A stretch of 64,000 nt of DNA. Source: Artocarpus heterophyllus. Its lineage: Eukaryota; Streptophyta; Magnoliopsida; Rosales; Moraceae. Position 1 is the stretch's first letter. Every line of letters starts with the position of its first letter. Location of the stretch: positions 12,082,218 to 12,146,217 of the forward strand of contig CM046327.1 of assembly GCA_025403435.1 (NCBI GenBank), written 5' to 3'. Under the pieces are notes generated by a model. The model was given only the letters and a program-made list of their open reading frames with translations, did not search any database and was not told the DNA's origin. The position numbers and the translations under genes were made by a program. Shown in pieces: positions 23,476-35,702 of this stretch.

Positions 23476-24105
23476 TGTAGGAAATCTTGACGGCCCAAGG
23501 CCCAAAGGCTAGATTAATAAAAAGCCCAACTTGGCCCATTAATCTCAAATAAAGTAAAAGTCAAGATGATCAGTTGACCTCATCGCTCTAGGAAAAGGTC
23601 GAGATTAAACAAGCTTCATATCCACTGCCATTCTAAGAAAAATATACAAGAATGGGCAGGACCAGTAGTTGAGACAGCGTACCTAAAATTAAGACCACTA
23701 GCACGAGACTCGATATACTCTCTGCACGTGTAGAGACACCATGCACAAAGGTTGGCACAAAACATGAAGATTCCCGCCCTATTAGCAATATTTTAATCAT
23801 TTCTATTAATAATGTAGCATCTTATAAAAGGAAGATATGGAGAAGATGAAATGAGGCCAAAAAGGGAGATACTCTCCTCTCCTTAGGTAACAACGCCATC
23901 TCCATCCTTTCATTTTTGGAAAATTTGTATATTGTATACAAACTTTTGATAAAAAAAATTATTGTGGACGTATCTCATTAAAAAGTGAACCACTATAAAT
24001 CCGCATGTCTGCTCCTTATTTCTTCTTTTTTTTTATTGCATTAATCTGTGGCAACCATGAGTGATTTGTGAGCACTATTAAGTTAATTATTTTCCACCAT
24101 TAACA
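23476..24105 (+). repeat. Right LTR of the Tat element
   Basis: It begins tgtaggaaatcttgac and ends ttccaccattaaca. It corresponds to 12911-13569 with many substitutions and small indels. A purine-rich stretch, cttgggaggca, lies just before it and could be the polypurine tract. Confidence 0.8.
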
Positions 24106-24990
24106 AGAAGCAATAGTCAAAAATAAAGAAACTAATAAGAGCAAATGAACAGTGCAAATGAAGAAGTTTGAACTGTGGATCTCCTTTTTTACTATGCCAG
24201 ATTGATATGAATTGTGGAAAATAAAGGGGAGCTTTTTTTAGAGTTGGGCTGTTCTAACTGCCCTAACCACTCATTTAATTCAAAATAAATGAGAAACCAA
24301 ATACTAATTTATATAATGAGTCTAGTATGAAATGGACGAAACCGATTTGAATTATGAAACAACGTAGTCTGCAGGTGAGAACCAGAAAGAAAGAGAGAAG
24401 AGAGAGAAAAAAAGGCAAATATGAAATTGAGGGCATTTTAATCTACACAATTGTTTAATTTTTGCAATTGGTGTGGATGGACATTTGCCAATATCTAAAA
24501 GTATTTAACGAGGTAAATGGTTTTTTTATGCTCTTTTTTTTTTAAGTAAATAGCTAAAGTTTTAGAAAATTAGGAAAATATTATTTTTGTTTATCAATGA
24601 TATACTAAAACACATCAATGATGTATTGATGCTAATCATTATATCATTGATAAACAGCAATATATCAATAATGTATTGATTTATAGTTTATTATTAATTT
24701 ACTTAGTGGTTTATTCATTCAATAATTTACCAGTTTCTTGATAAATCATTAGTAGATCAATGATAAACCAATTTATTAGTGATAAACTATAGTTAATAAG
24801 TGCTATACTATTATTAATTAATGATGTACATCAACGATATATTGTTTCATCAATGATGTACTACGGTAAAAAAGGCCATTTCTTTAGTTTTCAAAAAGTT
24901 TAGTTATTTTCCTTTGACCATTTGCCTAATTTTTTACATTTGGTAACAAATGTTAAAAAAAAAATCTAATATTTCTTACTTACTTTAAGG
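24106..24990. other. AT-rich spacer with dense ATCAATGATG-type words
   Basis: There is no gene. At 24590-24865 the sequence repeats variants of atcaatgatgta, gtattgat and gataaac in both orientations, giving many small overlapping palindromes. It may be the core of an AT-rich MITE or simple-sequence decay. Confidence 0.4.
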
Positions 24991-25440
24991 TAGCGTTTGG
25001 TACATAGGTTACCATCCTTTGAATTTATGTCCCAATTTAAATTGGCATTTGTTAAACAAAATAAAGTAATGGTTTAAAACGGTAAAGATAGTGTAAACCA
25101 AACCAATTCATCAATTTTGCGAACTTGAAAACCAACCAATAACCACCCCCAAAGCCCCCAATCCTTCACACTCTTATCCCTTGTATCCTAACTGTTTTAA
25201 ATTGCTATCTATAATAAAGCCCTTCACATTTTCTTTTCCCTCTCTAAACTATAGTTTAAATTGATATTTTCAAATTCTAGTTCTTTATATGAAAATTTAT
25301 TCTCTATTTAAACCTTCATATATCAATCATCAATTCAAAGCTGCTATTTGAATCATATAAGTTCAAAACCACTTGTTCAAACCACAAATTTCAAAATCAC
25401 CTAGTTTCAAATCCATATCACAAGAACTCTTCAATCTTCA
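24991..25440. mobile_element. Second member of the tagcgtttggtac repeat family
   Basis: The left end, tagcgtttggtacatagg, is nearly identical to the right inverted end of the 5334-5728 element. Inside, words such as caaaccacaaatttcaaa match that element in inverted orientation. The right end was not found, so the copy may be truncated. Confidence 0.4.
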
Positions 25441-25451
25441 TTTGCAATATA

Positions 25452-25472
25452 AATATATATATATATATATAT
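25452..25472. repeat. (AT)n microsatellite
   Basis: A pure at dinucleotide run. Confidence 0.85.
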
Positions 25473-26025
25473 CCGAACCATTAACTCCATATAATTTTTT
25501 TTAAAAAAATTAAACTAATTCTTCCTACTTTTTAATCACTATAAAAATAGAGATCTATTTCGGAAACTTTATGGCTTGTCCGTCAAATTGGTTTATAATG
25601 ATTAGAGATACATCTCTCTATCGGCAAGAGATGTGCAATGAGCTTCTTGTTAGAGGTGGCAACTATCTCAATACCGCCAACGATGTGGCTGATGATGACT
25701 TTGGGGTAAAATTGGAGGAAGTTTTTGGCGACCTAAAACTGCGTGGGGGGGAGCTTGGCGACTGAGGCAATGTTACAGTTTCCCACAGTGATGGTGACTG
25801 CGATTCTAGTGCCGGTGAAGGGGGCGGGGTCTTGAGGAAGGAGGAGACTTGAGACAAAGGCAATTGATGGCGATTGTGCCGCAGTTGACCAATGGAGTAA
25901 ATGGCAGAGTTGAAGGCCAAGAGAATGATGTTTTGAAATGGTTTTCTTCCATGGCGGGTTTTATGGAATGAGTTAATAATGGGTATTGAGTCGAAAGTTA
26001 AGGGTTTGTTTGTTTGTTTGTTTTT
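25473..26025. other. Unassigned region with a GC-richer patch
   Basis: The patch at 25570-25900 is richer in G than its surroundings and gives short ORFs on both strands (64 codons at 25571-25765 plus; 85 codons at 25663-25920 minus). Neither resembles a known protein, and the codon content looks compositional. No splice context or repeat boundary was found. Confidence 0.3.
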
Positions 26026-27391
26026 GAGTTAAATTTATCAAAAAGTGCTTAAAATTTTTTTTCTTTCTGAAATTAGTTTTATACCCAAAAGTGTTTTAAC
26101 TTGACTCTTGAACTTTTTCTTGTTTCAAATTTAGTTCTTTAATTAAATTTTGGATGAAAAAGTTATGATTATTTATATTAATCCCTTAACCTATGTATTT
26201 TGTTTCACTTTGCTCCTTGATTTTTTAAAACCGCCTAAAACATCCTCAAACTACAAAAAACCGGTTCACTTTGCCCCTTTATTCAATTCCGTCTAAATTA
26301 ATTAAATTTTAAAAAATTATATTTTTTTTGTAAGTTTAAAAAATTATATTAGAATCATAATTAAATATATACAAAAATAATTAAATATTAAAAAAATTAT
26401 TTTAATTTTTTTTCTCTAATTTTTTACTCTCCTTTCCTTATTTCTCACTCTCTCTCTCTCTATAGCATACAAATTTCATGTTTTTCACTAAAGAATTTAA
26501 GTTACTTGATACACTTTTCCAACAATGATAGCAAGCCCATCTTTAAACCAAAATATCAATGCCATCTAATTTCAAGATAGAACAATTTAAGAAATTTAGC
26601 AATTGATTTTTTTCGTCAACCGCTCATAGCTAATAGGAATCACATATAACTCAAACCAAGAAACTAAAAACACAAATTCGCACCACATAAAAACCACTTC
26701 TATGATTAATTAACAAAGTAGAATAGAACTTAAATAAACAAATTGAAACCCCTATTTGCCCACTAGCACACCCTTATCACTCCCACTGTACTGGCACTAA
26801 CCCATCCTTCGTCGCCCAACCCCGTTCGCCGCCCACCAGCCCACTACAGTCGTCCCACCCCCGTCACATCTCCTAGCCCATACGGTCGCTCTACGCCATT
26901 TCATCGCTAGCCAAATTGAGAGAAAGAGAACAGAGACAGAGAAAGAAGATGAAAGAGAATAAGGAGAGAGATCATCAGGAAGGAGGAATGGGAAAAAAGA
27001 AAAAAAATGTAATTATAATTAAAATAAAATAAATATTTTTATATATTTAATCATAAGTTTAATATATTTTTTAATATTTCAATTACATGCCATGTCATCA
27101 ATTCCATTTTGAATATAGATGAAATTGGATGGATGGGGCAAAATGACCCGGTTTTTTATAATTGAGGAGTGTTTTAGGCGATTTTAAAAAATCAGAAGGT
27201 AAAGCAAAATAGGGTACATAAGTCAAGAGGATTTATGAAAATAATTCTAACTTTTTCCATCCAAAATTTAATAGAATATAACTGAGGGACTAAATTTGAG
27301 ATAAAGAAGGGTTAAGTCAAAACACTTTTGAGTACATGGATTAATTTTACAAAAGAGAAAAAAGTTCAGGGACCTTTGATGAATTTAACTC
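26026..27391. mobile_element. Element with long (about 300 bp) terminal inverted repeats
   Basis: The left end begins gagttaaatttatcaaaaag. The reverse complement of the right end begins gagttaaattcatcaaagg. Similarity continues inward for about 300 bp on each side, for example caaaagtgttttaact / caaaagtgttttgact, aaattttggatgaaaaagtt / aaattttggatggaaaaagt, and cgcctaaaacatcctcaaac / cgcctaaaacactcctcaat. Long inverted arms point to a Mutator-like or foldback element. The interior holds a GC-rich island at about 26750-26930, unlike the arms. No transposase can be read, and no target duplication was confirmed. Confidence 0.7.
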
Positions 27392-28090
27392 TTACCCCCA
27401 CCCCCCACCCCAACTATTCCCTTCCTTCTAACTAGATTGGTTCTCAAACGTTTACAAAAGTTGAGTCATCTCTCTCTCTTCGTCATCGACTCTATTCAAG
27501 GAGATCGTCCTCTTCGCTAAACTGGTGAATTTTGATGGTTGCTTATTTTATGAAATTGTGATTTGGTTGTTTTGTGATCTATGAAGAGATGGTGGCGCCT
27601 GGGTTTGCGACAAGTCGGCAGCGCCTGGGTTTGCGACAAGTCGGCAGCGCCTGGGTTGTCTCTGTCGTCGGAGTATTGTAGCAACAAGGTCATGATCTTT
27701 TGATTGTGGGTATGATCTTTCGCGGATAGGTCGCGATCTTTTGCAATGGGTTTGCAACAAGAGGGTTGGGTGCGACGGGGAGAAGGGCAACGTCAGGGTT
27801 GGGCTAGACGGAATCTTTCACGGTGGGAATGGGTCGAGAAGGGAGAGGGGCCAATGGGGCTGGCGGGGCTCCGAGAAGGTCGACGAGGTGTTAGGGTGGG
27901 GTTGTCGGCTAGGGTTAGGGTGGTTAGGCACGAAGGTGAAGGTCGCGGATGCAGGAGGGGGCAGTGGGCAAGTGTGAGCGATGGGGGAGGGAGCCTAGCA
28001 TTTTGGGTTCTTTTTTTTTTTTCCTGCTTTGGGTTTTTTCTTTTTTTTTTCGTTTTTGCTGATTTTGATTTTTTTTTCTTTTTTGGATAA
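27392..28090. other. G-rich island with 26-bp tandem repeat
   Basis: The sequence at 27548-27990 is strongly G-rich on the plus strand. It contains two and a third copies of a 26-bp unit starting gcgcctgggtttgcgacaag at 27595, 27621 and 27647. The ORFs here (for example 27746-28090 plus and 27793-28125 minus) end in T-tract or poly-Lys translations and look compositional. It may be the leader or captured part of an unrecognised transposon. Confidence 0.4.
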
Positions 28091-29253
28091 AATTCAAACC
28101 AATGATTGTAATTTAATGTTTTCAAATCAATAATTGTGATTTACTCTTAATTTTTTAATGTATTAATTATTGAAATGGTAATTTAGTAATTTTATTTAAA
28201 AAAAATGATATCTAACTATTTTTAACAGTCAAACATAATGGTTGGACCGTTAAAATGGTTCTCAGCAACTAAAATAAAACATTGTAGACTAAAAAATTAA
28301 AAAAAAAAAAACATTAGGAACAAAATCTCACCTTCATGAAAGGTTGATGACAATCTAACAATTTACCCTGTCATTATCAAGTGAAGATGAAGTAGAAAGT
28401 CTCATCTCATGGTGGGACCTAAGGGATTAAATGTCACACTTGGGAGGTCTTATGTCAAATAGCGATATTTGCTTCCGTTTGCCCTCTTTCCTTTACCACA
28501 GTAAATAGTGGCTGACGTTTAAAACTTTGATGACTTGTCAAAAATATTATTGATGAGACAGCCAAGGGGCCAATAATTTGGAGACAGTAAAATCTGGGCA
28601 GCTCGGTTGATATAGGTTTGCATTTCTTCTGAAGTCCTAAAAGTCATCTTGTGTAAAAAAATTGATCAATTGAAGTTCATAACCTTCCAAAACAAATCTT
28701 ACAAACCTCTTGACGTTTCCATTTTTTTTAATAAGAAAACCTTTACTACAAAGAAAAGAAAAAAAAGTCACGCCAAAAACTAGAACACAAAAGAAACTTG
28801 ACGTATCCAATTCAACAATGCATGCTGTAATTCCATTCTAGCATCTAAAATCCTCCGTAGATTCAATGCCTCTTTTCCTACTGAAGTTGTTCCTTTTTCA
28901 TTTTGTATGTGAGAAAACCACTAAATAAGGGAGAACTCAATATATATTTAAAAAAAACAGATAAGCGTTGTAATTAATTTTGCCGATGCAACAAAAATGT
29001 CCACTACAAAAAACTATCAACCAAGCACAAGCCGCTTGGTTGTTTTCTGTGGAGTTTTATTTGAAGTGTCAAAATAATTTATGATGTTTTGAGCGTAATG
29101 CTATACATTTCATAAATTATTGAATTTGGAACCCTCTAATATTATTTCTTCTCCCGGATGCAATCTCCTATATTTTACACATAATAGAGAGCTTATTTTT
29201 CCTTGTTTATACCACAAAAATGGCCTACATTATTTCTCATACCAGAAAAATGG
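28091..29253. other. Spacer downstream of PFK5
   Basis: AT-rich DNA with no gene recognised. The last few hundred bases before 29254 should hold the PFK5 3' UTR, transcribed leftwards. Confidence 0.4.
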
Positions 29254-30709
29254 CTATTCAAAGTCAGGCTGTCCAGTGGAGGTCAGACAACGATGCCACA
29301 TTCGACTGTTAGGATCTACCAGCCTTGGATAAGAAATGACTTCAGGAATGGGAAGGTAAACATAGTGGGTGTTGCATATCCCCACTGTGATGCCACTATA
29401 TCCGGCGAAAGCCCCATGAACCTTTAAAATAAATAAAAAAAAGAAGAGAAAAACAGCTCTTAAGGATCAATGTGGTATATTACACCTATGTGGGATGCTA
29501 AAGGATCACCAGTAAGAACTGAGATAGAGAGAGAGACTCACGGCATTTTGTCCTAAAACAGTGCACAAAATCCCATCTGATGCATTTGCACGGCATGCAC
29601 GGATCATGTACGTCGGATCAATATACTTCACATCAGCTGGAATACCGATTTCCCTGAAGTACTTCTTTGTCTGGTAGAAGAAAATTTAATGGATGTCGTT
29701 ACCATGGTAAGTAGGTGCAAAAGAAAGCATACCAATTAAGTAAGCCAAAATGAAAAGTGGACGAAAAATTAATAGATCGGCAGGACAACTATGCAGAAGA
29801 ACAATGCCATGCCCAACAAGAATTAAACGACAATTTACTTTGGGCACGAGTACAAATTAGGGGGGACAGAGTCCAGCTCGTTATTAATTCTGTAGAAGAG
29901 TACATTTTCATTTTTTTTATTCTAAGAAGACCACTAATGCAAGCTAAACAAGCATAACAAAGTAAATACTATTCTTGGCAGTCATGATTTTTGACAGTCG
30001 TTGCCTAGAGGAAGCAGGAATGCTACTGATCAATGTAGTTTAATATAGGCGTCGGTATGTAATAAGGGCCTTTTAATTATGACTAGTTAGAAGCATGCAG
30101 AGACTTACATTTTTTGGAATAAAAAATCAATTTTTTTGTTTCAAAAGTTTAGCTCTTTTTATTTATTATTCTCCTAAAACTTAAGTTTAGTAAAAAAAAA
30201 CACACACACACACGCACACACAAGCAGAGCAAAGTAGAGCACATTTAAAAGGAAAAGTTTTTAATGGGAAAATTATACAATAAAATATTTGTGCAGTACA
30301 TAAAAAAGGATTTGAGAGGGTTGCATGAAAAAAAAAATGTTTAGGTAGGGAGACATCTAACAAAAGATAATTTCATGGGAGCAATTAAGGAAAATCATTT
30401 GCGAGGCCACATTTAAAAATTAAAAAAAAAAATTCACCACAAGAAAAAATGTTTAGGCAATCACGCGTTTGCGAAAATTTATTTTAATTAGATTAGAAAT
30501 AGTTCAATGAGGTTCACTTAAAAAAAGTTAGATTTAAAAATAAACAAAAAGCAAAAGGATCGAAACGCATAAAAACATGCATTTTTGGTTAAATGTGTGA
30601 GTATGTACAAATAAGGCATATTTTTTCTCAGGGAAACGGTTTGCAAAATCATATAGAAAATTAATTAAGAGGTATTGTGAGAAAATAGCAATTGAAACAG
30701 CCACATGAC

Positions 30710-30744
<35 letters not shown>

Positions 30745-31351
30745 GTATGTATATATACTAAGTAGGGAGATATATGAGAAAAATAATTCCGACAAAGGTA
30801 AATTAGAGGAATCAAAATTATGACAGAAATTTTGGTTGAAAGTGTGGGGAAAAAAACATATATAGGTAGGGAAATATTCAAGAGCCAAAACAAAAAATAA
30901 CAAGGAAAGTTGAGATAAAAAGAAACATGAGCAAAACTTAGAAGTTACATTTAAAAAAAGAATATTTTAGAGGATGTAAAAGAACATGTAATAGAGATAA
31001 ATTAGAAGGAAAAAAAAAAGTATTTTGATGATGCATGTTAAAAAGCAGAAAAGTTGAGGGAAAAAAAAAAAAGAAATAGATGTCTAAAGATGCAATAAAA
31101 AAGGAGATATAGAAGGAGGGAGAGGAAAAGAAAACAAAAGAAAATAAAGCAAAAGCAAAGCAAAGCAAAGCAAAGGGAAAAGGGCGGACAAAAGTGGAAC
31201 GAAACGTCTAACTCTTATCACGTGCTAGTAGAGTAAGCAGTTGCACATTCACACTCATAAAATGTTAAAGATAGAAACAAGAAGAAAATATTTTAACGAA
31301 ACAGACATTAAAATGCATATAAGGTTATAAGAACTAAGAATAAAGAAAAAG

Positions 31352-31389
<38 letters not shown>

Positions 31390-34300
31390 TACAAGGTTAT
31401 AAAGAAAAACATAGAAAGAAAAATTAAACAAAGAACAAAAAAAAGATGGAAAGAAGCAAAGTAAAAGAGAGAGAGAGAGAAGAGAGAGAAACATGGAGCA
31501 ATGAAGAGGAGACACATGGAGCAATGTGGGAACAATAATTCTCATAGCCTATTTGACATTAGTTGGTTCTAACCAACTTCACAATTAAGACAGTAAAAGT
31601 AAAAAAGCTGCAATAGTATACAGCTCTCACATGCTATAGTGTTTGCCGTTCTAACCAATGATTCTAACTACCATGCCAAACACCCTATCACTTTTATATA
31701 TGGTATAGATAGATAGATACGTATAGATTATATGTTTCTATAGAAAACACCTAAAAAGTTGAAAGGAAGATCTGCTTGTAAAGAAAAATAACTAAGCCGT
31801 ATAACAGCGACTGGGAAGATTTTGGGAGAGGATATATTTAAGCATTCTTTTTTCACGTGTATCAGTTAAAAGGACGTAAAAAAAAAGAAGTCACCTACCT
31901 CTTGCTGAAGATGTACACCAATATCTCCAAGAACAATATTTCCAGAAGCATCAGTAGCGTTGGTTTTCTTAAGAAAATTCTGCATACAAAATAAGGCGTA
32001 ATTTCTTACAGCTAATTGGATCTAAACGTTTGGTTACATAAAATATACAAGACTTTCTTCTTTGAAGCCAAAATTGTAGCAATCCCGATCAATTCACAGT
32101 TTATTGGAACATAAAATACGATTACACATCATGACTAACCTGCCCTGCTCCCTCTGCCATACAGACTACTGCCGATCCCTTTGTCTCAATAAGGTATTTA
32201 AGATGCTGCAAAACTCCGTGGGGACCATGTAAATGGAAAGGTACCTTTAAGTGCATATATTTACAGTGTCAGTACTGGCACTCAAATCTAAATTACCAAT
32301 TATTACGTAGCATAACTACCTCTGGTATCAAACATATGTCTATTTGTCCACTAGCCAGTGAGGCATGCATTGCTATAAATCCACTACTACGTCCCATCAA
32401 TTTAACAATTCCAATGCCATGATAAGCGCTATGTGCCTGTTACAATTTGATAAGAGAAAGATCAGATTATAATGCAAATTTGAGCACCAAGAAAGATGTT
32501 AAACAGCAACTACAAATACCAGTTATGGTGAAACTTAAACGAGTGGTGCGAGGAAAAAAAAAAATTGGAACTAAATTGTACCTCAATATATGCTGAATTT
32601 ATGGCACGTTGTGCTTCTTCAACAGCAGTATCAAAACCAAAAGTCTTGTCCATCAGCAAAATATCGTTATCAATTGTTTTTGGAACTCCAACTACAGCCA
32701 CATTTAGGCGTCTTTTACGACACTAAAAGGAAAATGAAAAGGTAAGAAGTGAGAGCTCCAACCGAGATTGCAGGCAAGGCCACATGAAGATGAGATGCAG
32801 GAATTCACAAAACGTGGCGCTAAAGTTAAATAAGTTAAAAAATTGGAGATACTACAAGATCAAGGTCTAATGGCATTCATGTTTATAAAGCAGCAAATTG
32901 CTTATTAACTTCTATCAGCATTGATTAAAAACATAAATGAATAAACTTGCAGATGAATCCCAAAATGATAGCAGAGTGCATTAATGTCACTGGGAATTCA
33001 TCTTTAAGTCATAATTCTTAAGACACACATTACACCCAGAACTCTATGCAAATTGAATGAAATCAAATTTATATTTCCCTGAAGGTTTCTACTTTGGGAG
33101 CTTTGTCCTTAAAAATGATCTCAACGACGAACCTATTTTACAACATGAAATGCAAACGCAGGAAACAAATTAGCAAATGGGTACACGTTGAACAACCTCA
33201 TTGTGTATTGCGTTTGCTCCAGCATGAGTGCCGTTCCCACCCAACACAAAAAGCATGTTGATTCCTCTTTCCTATATCAATATGAACATGCACATCAAAA
33301 TACATTTGTTAGCAATCTCAATGTATCCTTAAAATTAACAGTTTTCTCAGGAAAAATGCCAGTCGCACACCTCCATACTGTCCACAATGGCACTTGTTTG
33401 GGGTCCTCCACGCGAAACTCCTAACAAGCTTCCACCAGAAAGATGAATGTTTTGGACTACTTTCCGAGTTAGCTGATAATTTAATTCAGAGTTTCAACAG
33501 ACTAGTTAAATATGAAGCTAATCAAGTATTCTGATCCTTCTCCTTTCTATTTTAAACGAAAGGAAGGTTTATTACTCAATTAAAAATTATGTACATCTGT
33601 AAGACAGAGACCAGAACTTACTGCCATTTCATCTAATTCTTTCTCAGAAAATCCACGATAACCATAAGGAATCCCCACTATCTTTTTGACACCATATATT
33701 TCAAGTGTGATGACAATCTGCAAACAATACATGTAACATGATTTAACTATTATCAGCTCAAAAGATAAATTTGCTGAGTGCCCACACATCGTAAGACTTA
33801 TCAGGTGATTTAATAAGGCTATGAGATACTTAAAAGTCCCCAAACATTGTTTTCACGAACAAATAAGGGCATGTACTTAACAAATAGTGTCCTTTAGGTG
33901 CATACATACAGCCAGTCTAATTGTTTAGCCCCTAACCATAATCCTACGGATATAGTACCGTAAAACAACTCTAATGATCAAGGGGAAATCTTGGTTCTAT
34001 ATTATATTATACCACATCATTTTATCTTTACAGAAACAATCACCAAACTCTTTCATGGCTATTGTTAGTAACAGAGAGATGCCATAAAAGACACTTCTAC
34101 TCTACATTCTCATGAGAAAGGACTAGAAAACTCCAGGAACTTTATCAGGAATAGAACATTAAACAGTAAAGAATTGTTTTCTGAGAAATAGAAAATCCTT
34201 CCACAGGTTCCACCGTGTCTCAAAAGAAAAGTTAGAAAGAATAATTCAATCAGATCAGATGACCTACAATAAACATGTTTGCAATTACTTTATGATAAAC

Positions 34301-35702
34301 TCACATGTCTGATGACATCATTAAGACCAGGACAGAGGCCCCCACATGTTACAATCGCTGCTTTCACTTCTTCTGGTTTGAAATATATTTTTTCTCTAGG
34401 CCCAGCACGGTGAACCCTGAAATCATTCAACACCACGTCCACCAATGAGTGATGTAGTTGTCAAGCAAGTCCAGTATTACAAAGAAAAGAACAAGCACAA
34501 TTATAAATGTGATTCAAGAATTAAAAACAGTTAATGAGGGGGTTTTTTTTTAGGGAAAAAAAGTTAATAAGGTTAAGTTTTAAGTTTTAATCCTTTTCAG
34601 ACTCATTAAAGCTAATGTGCTCCTTTTGCAAAAAATAAATAAACAAGAGAATAGTAAAGGAGTTCTCAACATATTGTTCACAGCTTCTCCCTCTAAGCCT
34701 TTGTTTGTTACAATGTTTTCTCTCACAAAAATTCAAACAAATTCAAATTTTTTGTTTTAACCTAGGAACCAAATGGGCCATAATAAATTTAGGATCAGAA
34801 TATGAAATCCAATGGATACCCACCATTGTTCGACCCAAGTACAATTAGGATCAATGCATTCGGCACCAGCAGACGTAGGTGATGAGTAGTGTATGGTCTG
34901 CAAGTTGCAACCAAAAAACAAGGAAAATTAAAATACTTACACAAGTAAATTGCATGACCACAAAACACACACACGCTACATGAGTTGTTTCCACAGTATT
35001 GGATAAACATAATACCAAAATAAAATGTGTAAAAGGATAAATGAATTGAGTCCAACAAAGGCAATACAGTAGTGATTCGTCTAGGGAAATTCACCTTGAG
35101 AAGCACGCGATCGTTGTTGTTAATATAACCATGCCACTCCTCGTCCGATGGATACCCTCCTACAAACTCTTCACTTATCGGTGTCCTGCAATGGAAATAT
35201 ATATATATATATAGCTACATTCAGATTCTGTTTTATGGAATTGACTTTCAGTAAGAAGAAGAACAGAACATAGCATAAAGAGGCGAATAAAGCTACAGAT
35301 ACACAGACTAAAAGCAATAACTAGAGAAATTCCGACACTACTATCAAGAAAAAAAAGATAATGCAAGATCGAAACTAGGAATTCTTCCAGAGCAATTGAC
35401 GAAATGAAGGACTAAAAAACTCACCTCATCTTGAGGCAGAAAGTAGAAGGGATAGAAACGGCGTCTTGGAAGACGTCGGTAATGTGAGGGATGTTGAAGC
35501 GCCTCTCGAAGTCGCTCTGGAACTTGGATTTCCAACCGGGATCTTTGAAATCGATGGCCGGGCTGTGGCTCTTGATCCCGGCGAAGATGCGGCTCTTTGC
35601 GGCTGTTCTGGTCCTGAAGGCGCGAGGCTTCGAGAGGCGACCGCCATCGGAGAGGCGAGGGAGGGAGACTTTGGGGGCGATCGCCGGCGAAAGAGTCCCC
35701 AT
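29254..35702 (-). CDS. PFK5: Plastid ATP-dependent 6-phosphofructokinase 5
   Basis: Thirteen GT-AG exons on the minus strand: 35425-35702, 35095-35185, 34824-34897, 34305-34416, 33622-33717, 33371-33472, 33197-33271, 32582-32722, 32320-32436, 32140-32244, 31899-31979, 29542-29670 and 29254-29421 (stop TAG 29254-29256). The product is 522 residues with no break. It phosphorylates fructose 6-phosphate to fructose 1,6-bisphosphate in plastid glycolysis. Motifs: GGLCPG (173-178), GGNGT (262-266, ATP site), PKTIDND (290-296, catalytic), GFDTAVE (from 305), MGR (337-339), EGAGQ (393-397), YIDPTYMIR (440-448). The first 45 or so residues are rich in Ser, Arg and Ala and low in acid, as in a chloroplast transit peptide. 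[20 protein letters not shown] and the C-x4-C pair (Cys137, Cys142) are specific to the PFK5 subgroup; in Arabidopsis I recall this pair as a thioredoxin-sensitive switch. The start at 35702 was chosen because the preceding in-frame codons do not resemble the family. Confidence 0.96.
30710..30757. repeat. (TA)n(TATG)n microsatellite
   Basis: Compound run of ta then tatg units within PFK5 intron 11. Confidence 0.85.
31354..31385. repeat. (GA)n microsatellite
   Basis: Pure ga run within PFK5 intron 11. Confidence 0.9.

Larger units (their letters stand above)
12911..24105 (+). mobile_element. Ty3/gypsy Tat-type retrotransposon, decayed
   Basis: The element is bounded by related LTRs at 12911-13569 and 23476-24105. 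The order on the plus strand is gag remnant, aspartic protease, reverse transcriptase, RNase H, then the start of a second RNase H. On the minus strand an ORF lies between pol and the right LTR. That layout is typical of the Tat lineage. Integrase signatures are absent, frames are broken by stops and shifts, and the two LTRs differ at many positions, so the copy is old and dead. It contains a hAT-like MITE (15485-16083) and a solo LTR (17547-19175). I found no matching 5-bp duplication (agtgt on the left, agaag on the right), so recombination between copies or end erosion is possible. Confidence 0.8.
29671..31898 (-). other. Large (2.2 kb) intron 11 of PFK5
   Basis: This AT-rich intron contains a (TA)n(TATG)n run at 30710-30757, a (GA)n run at 31354-31385 and a small inverted-repeat element at about 31548-31690. 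The latter has ends tttgacattagttggttcta and, reversed, tttggcatggtagttagaat. The other PFK5 introns are mostly under 1 kb, so this one has probably grown by insertion. The ORFs inside it are low-complexity. Confidence 0.6.

Noticed and set aside
12906..24110. Target-site duplication for the Tat element
   Set aside because: The bases next to the LTRs (agtgt and agaag) do not match, so none is claimed.
27746..28125. Overlapping 110-114 codon ORFs on both strands
   Set aside because: Compositional: a G-rich island followed by T-tracts gives poly-Phe or poly-Lys translations.
30534..31545. Several minus-strand ORFs of 64-119 codons
   Set aside because: They lie in PFK5 intron 11 and are translations of microsatellites and AT-rich runs.
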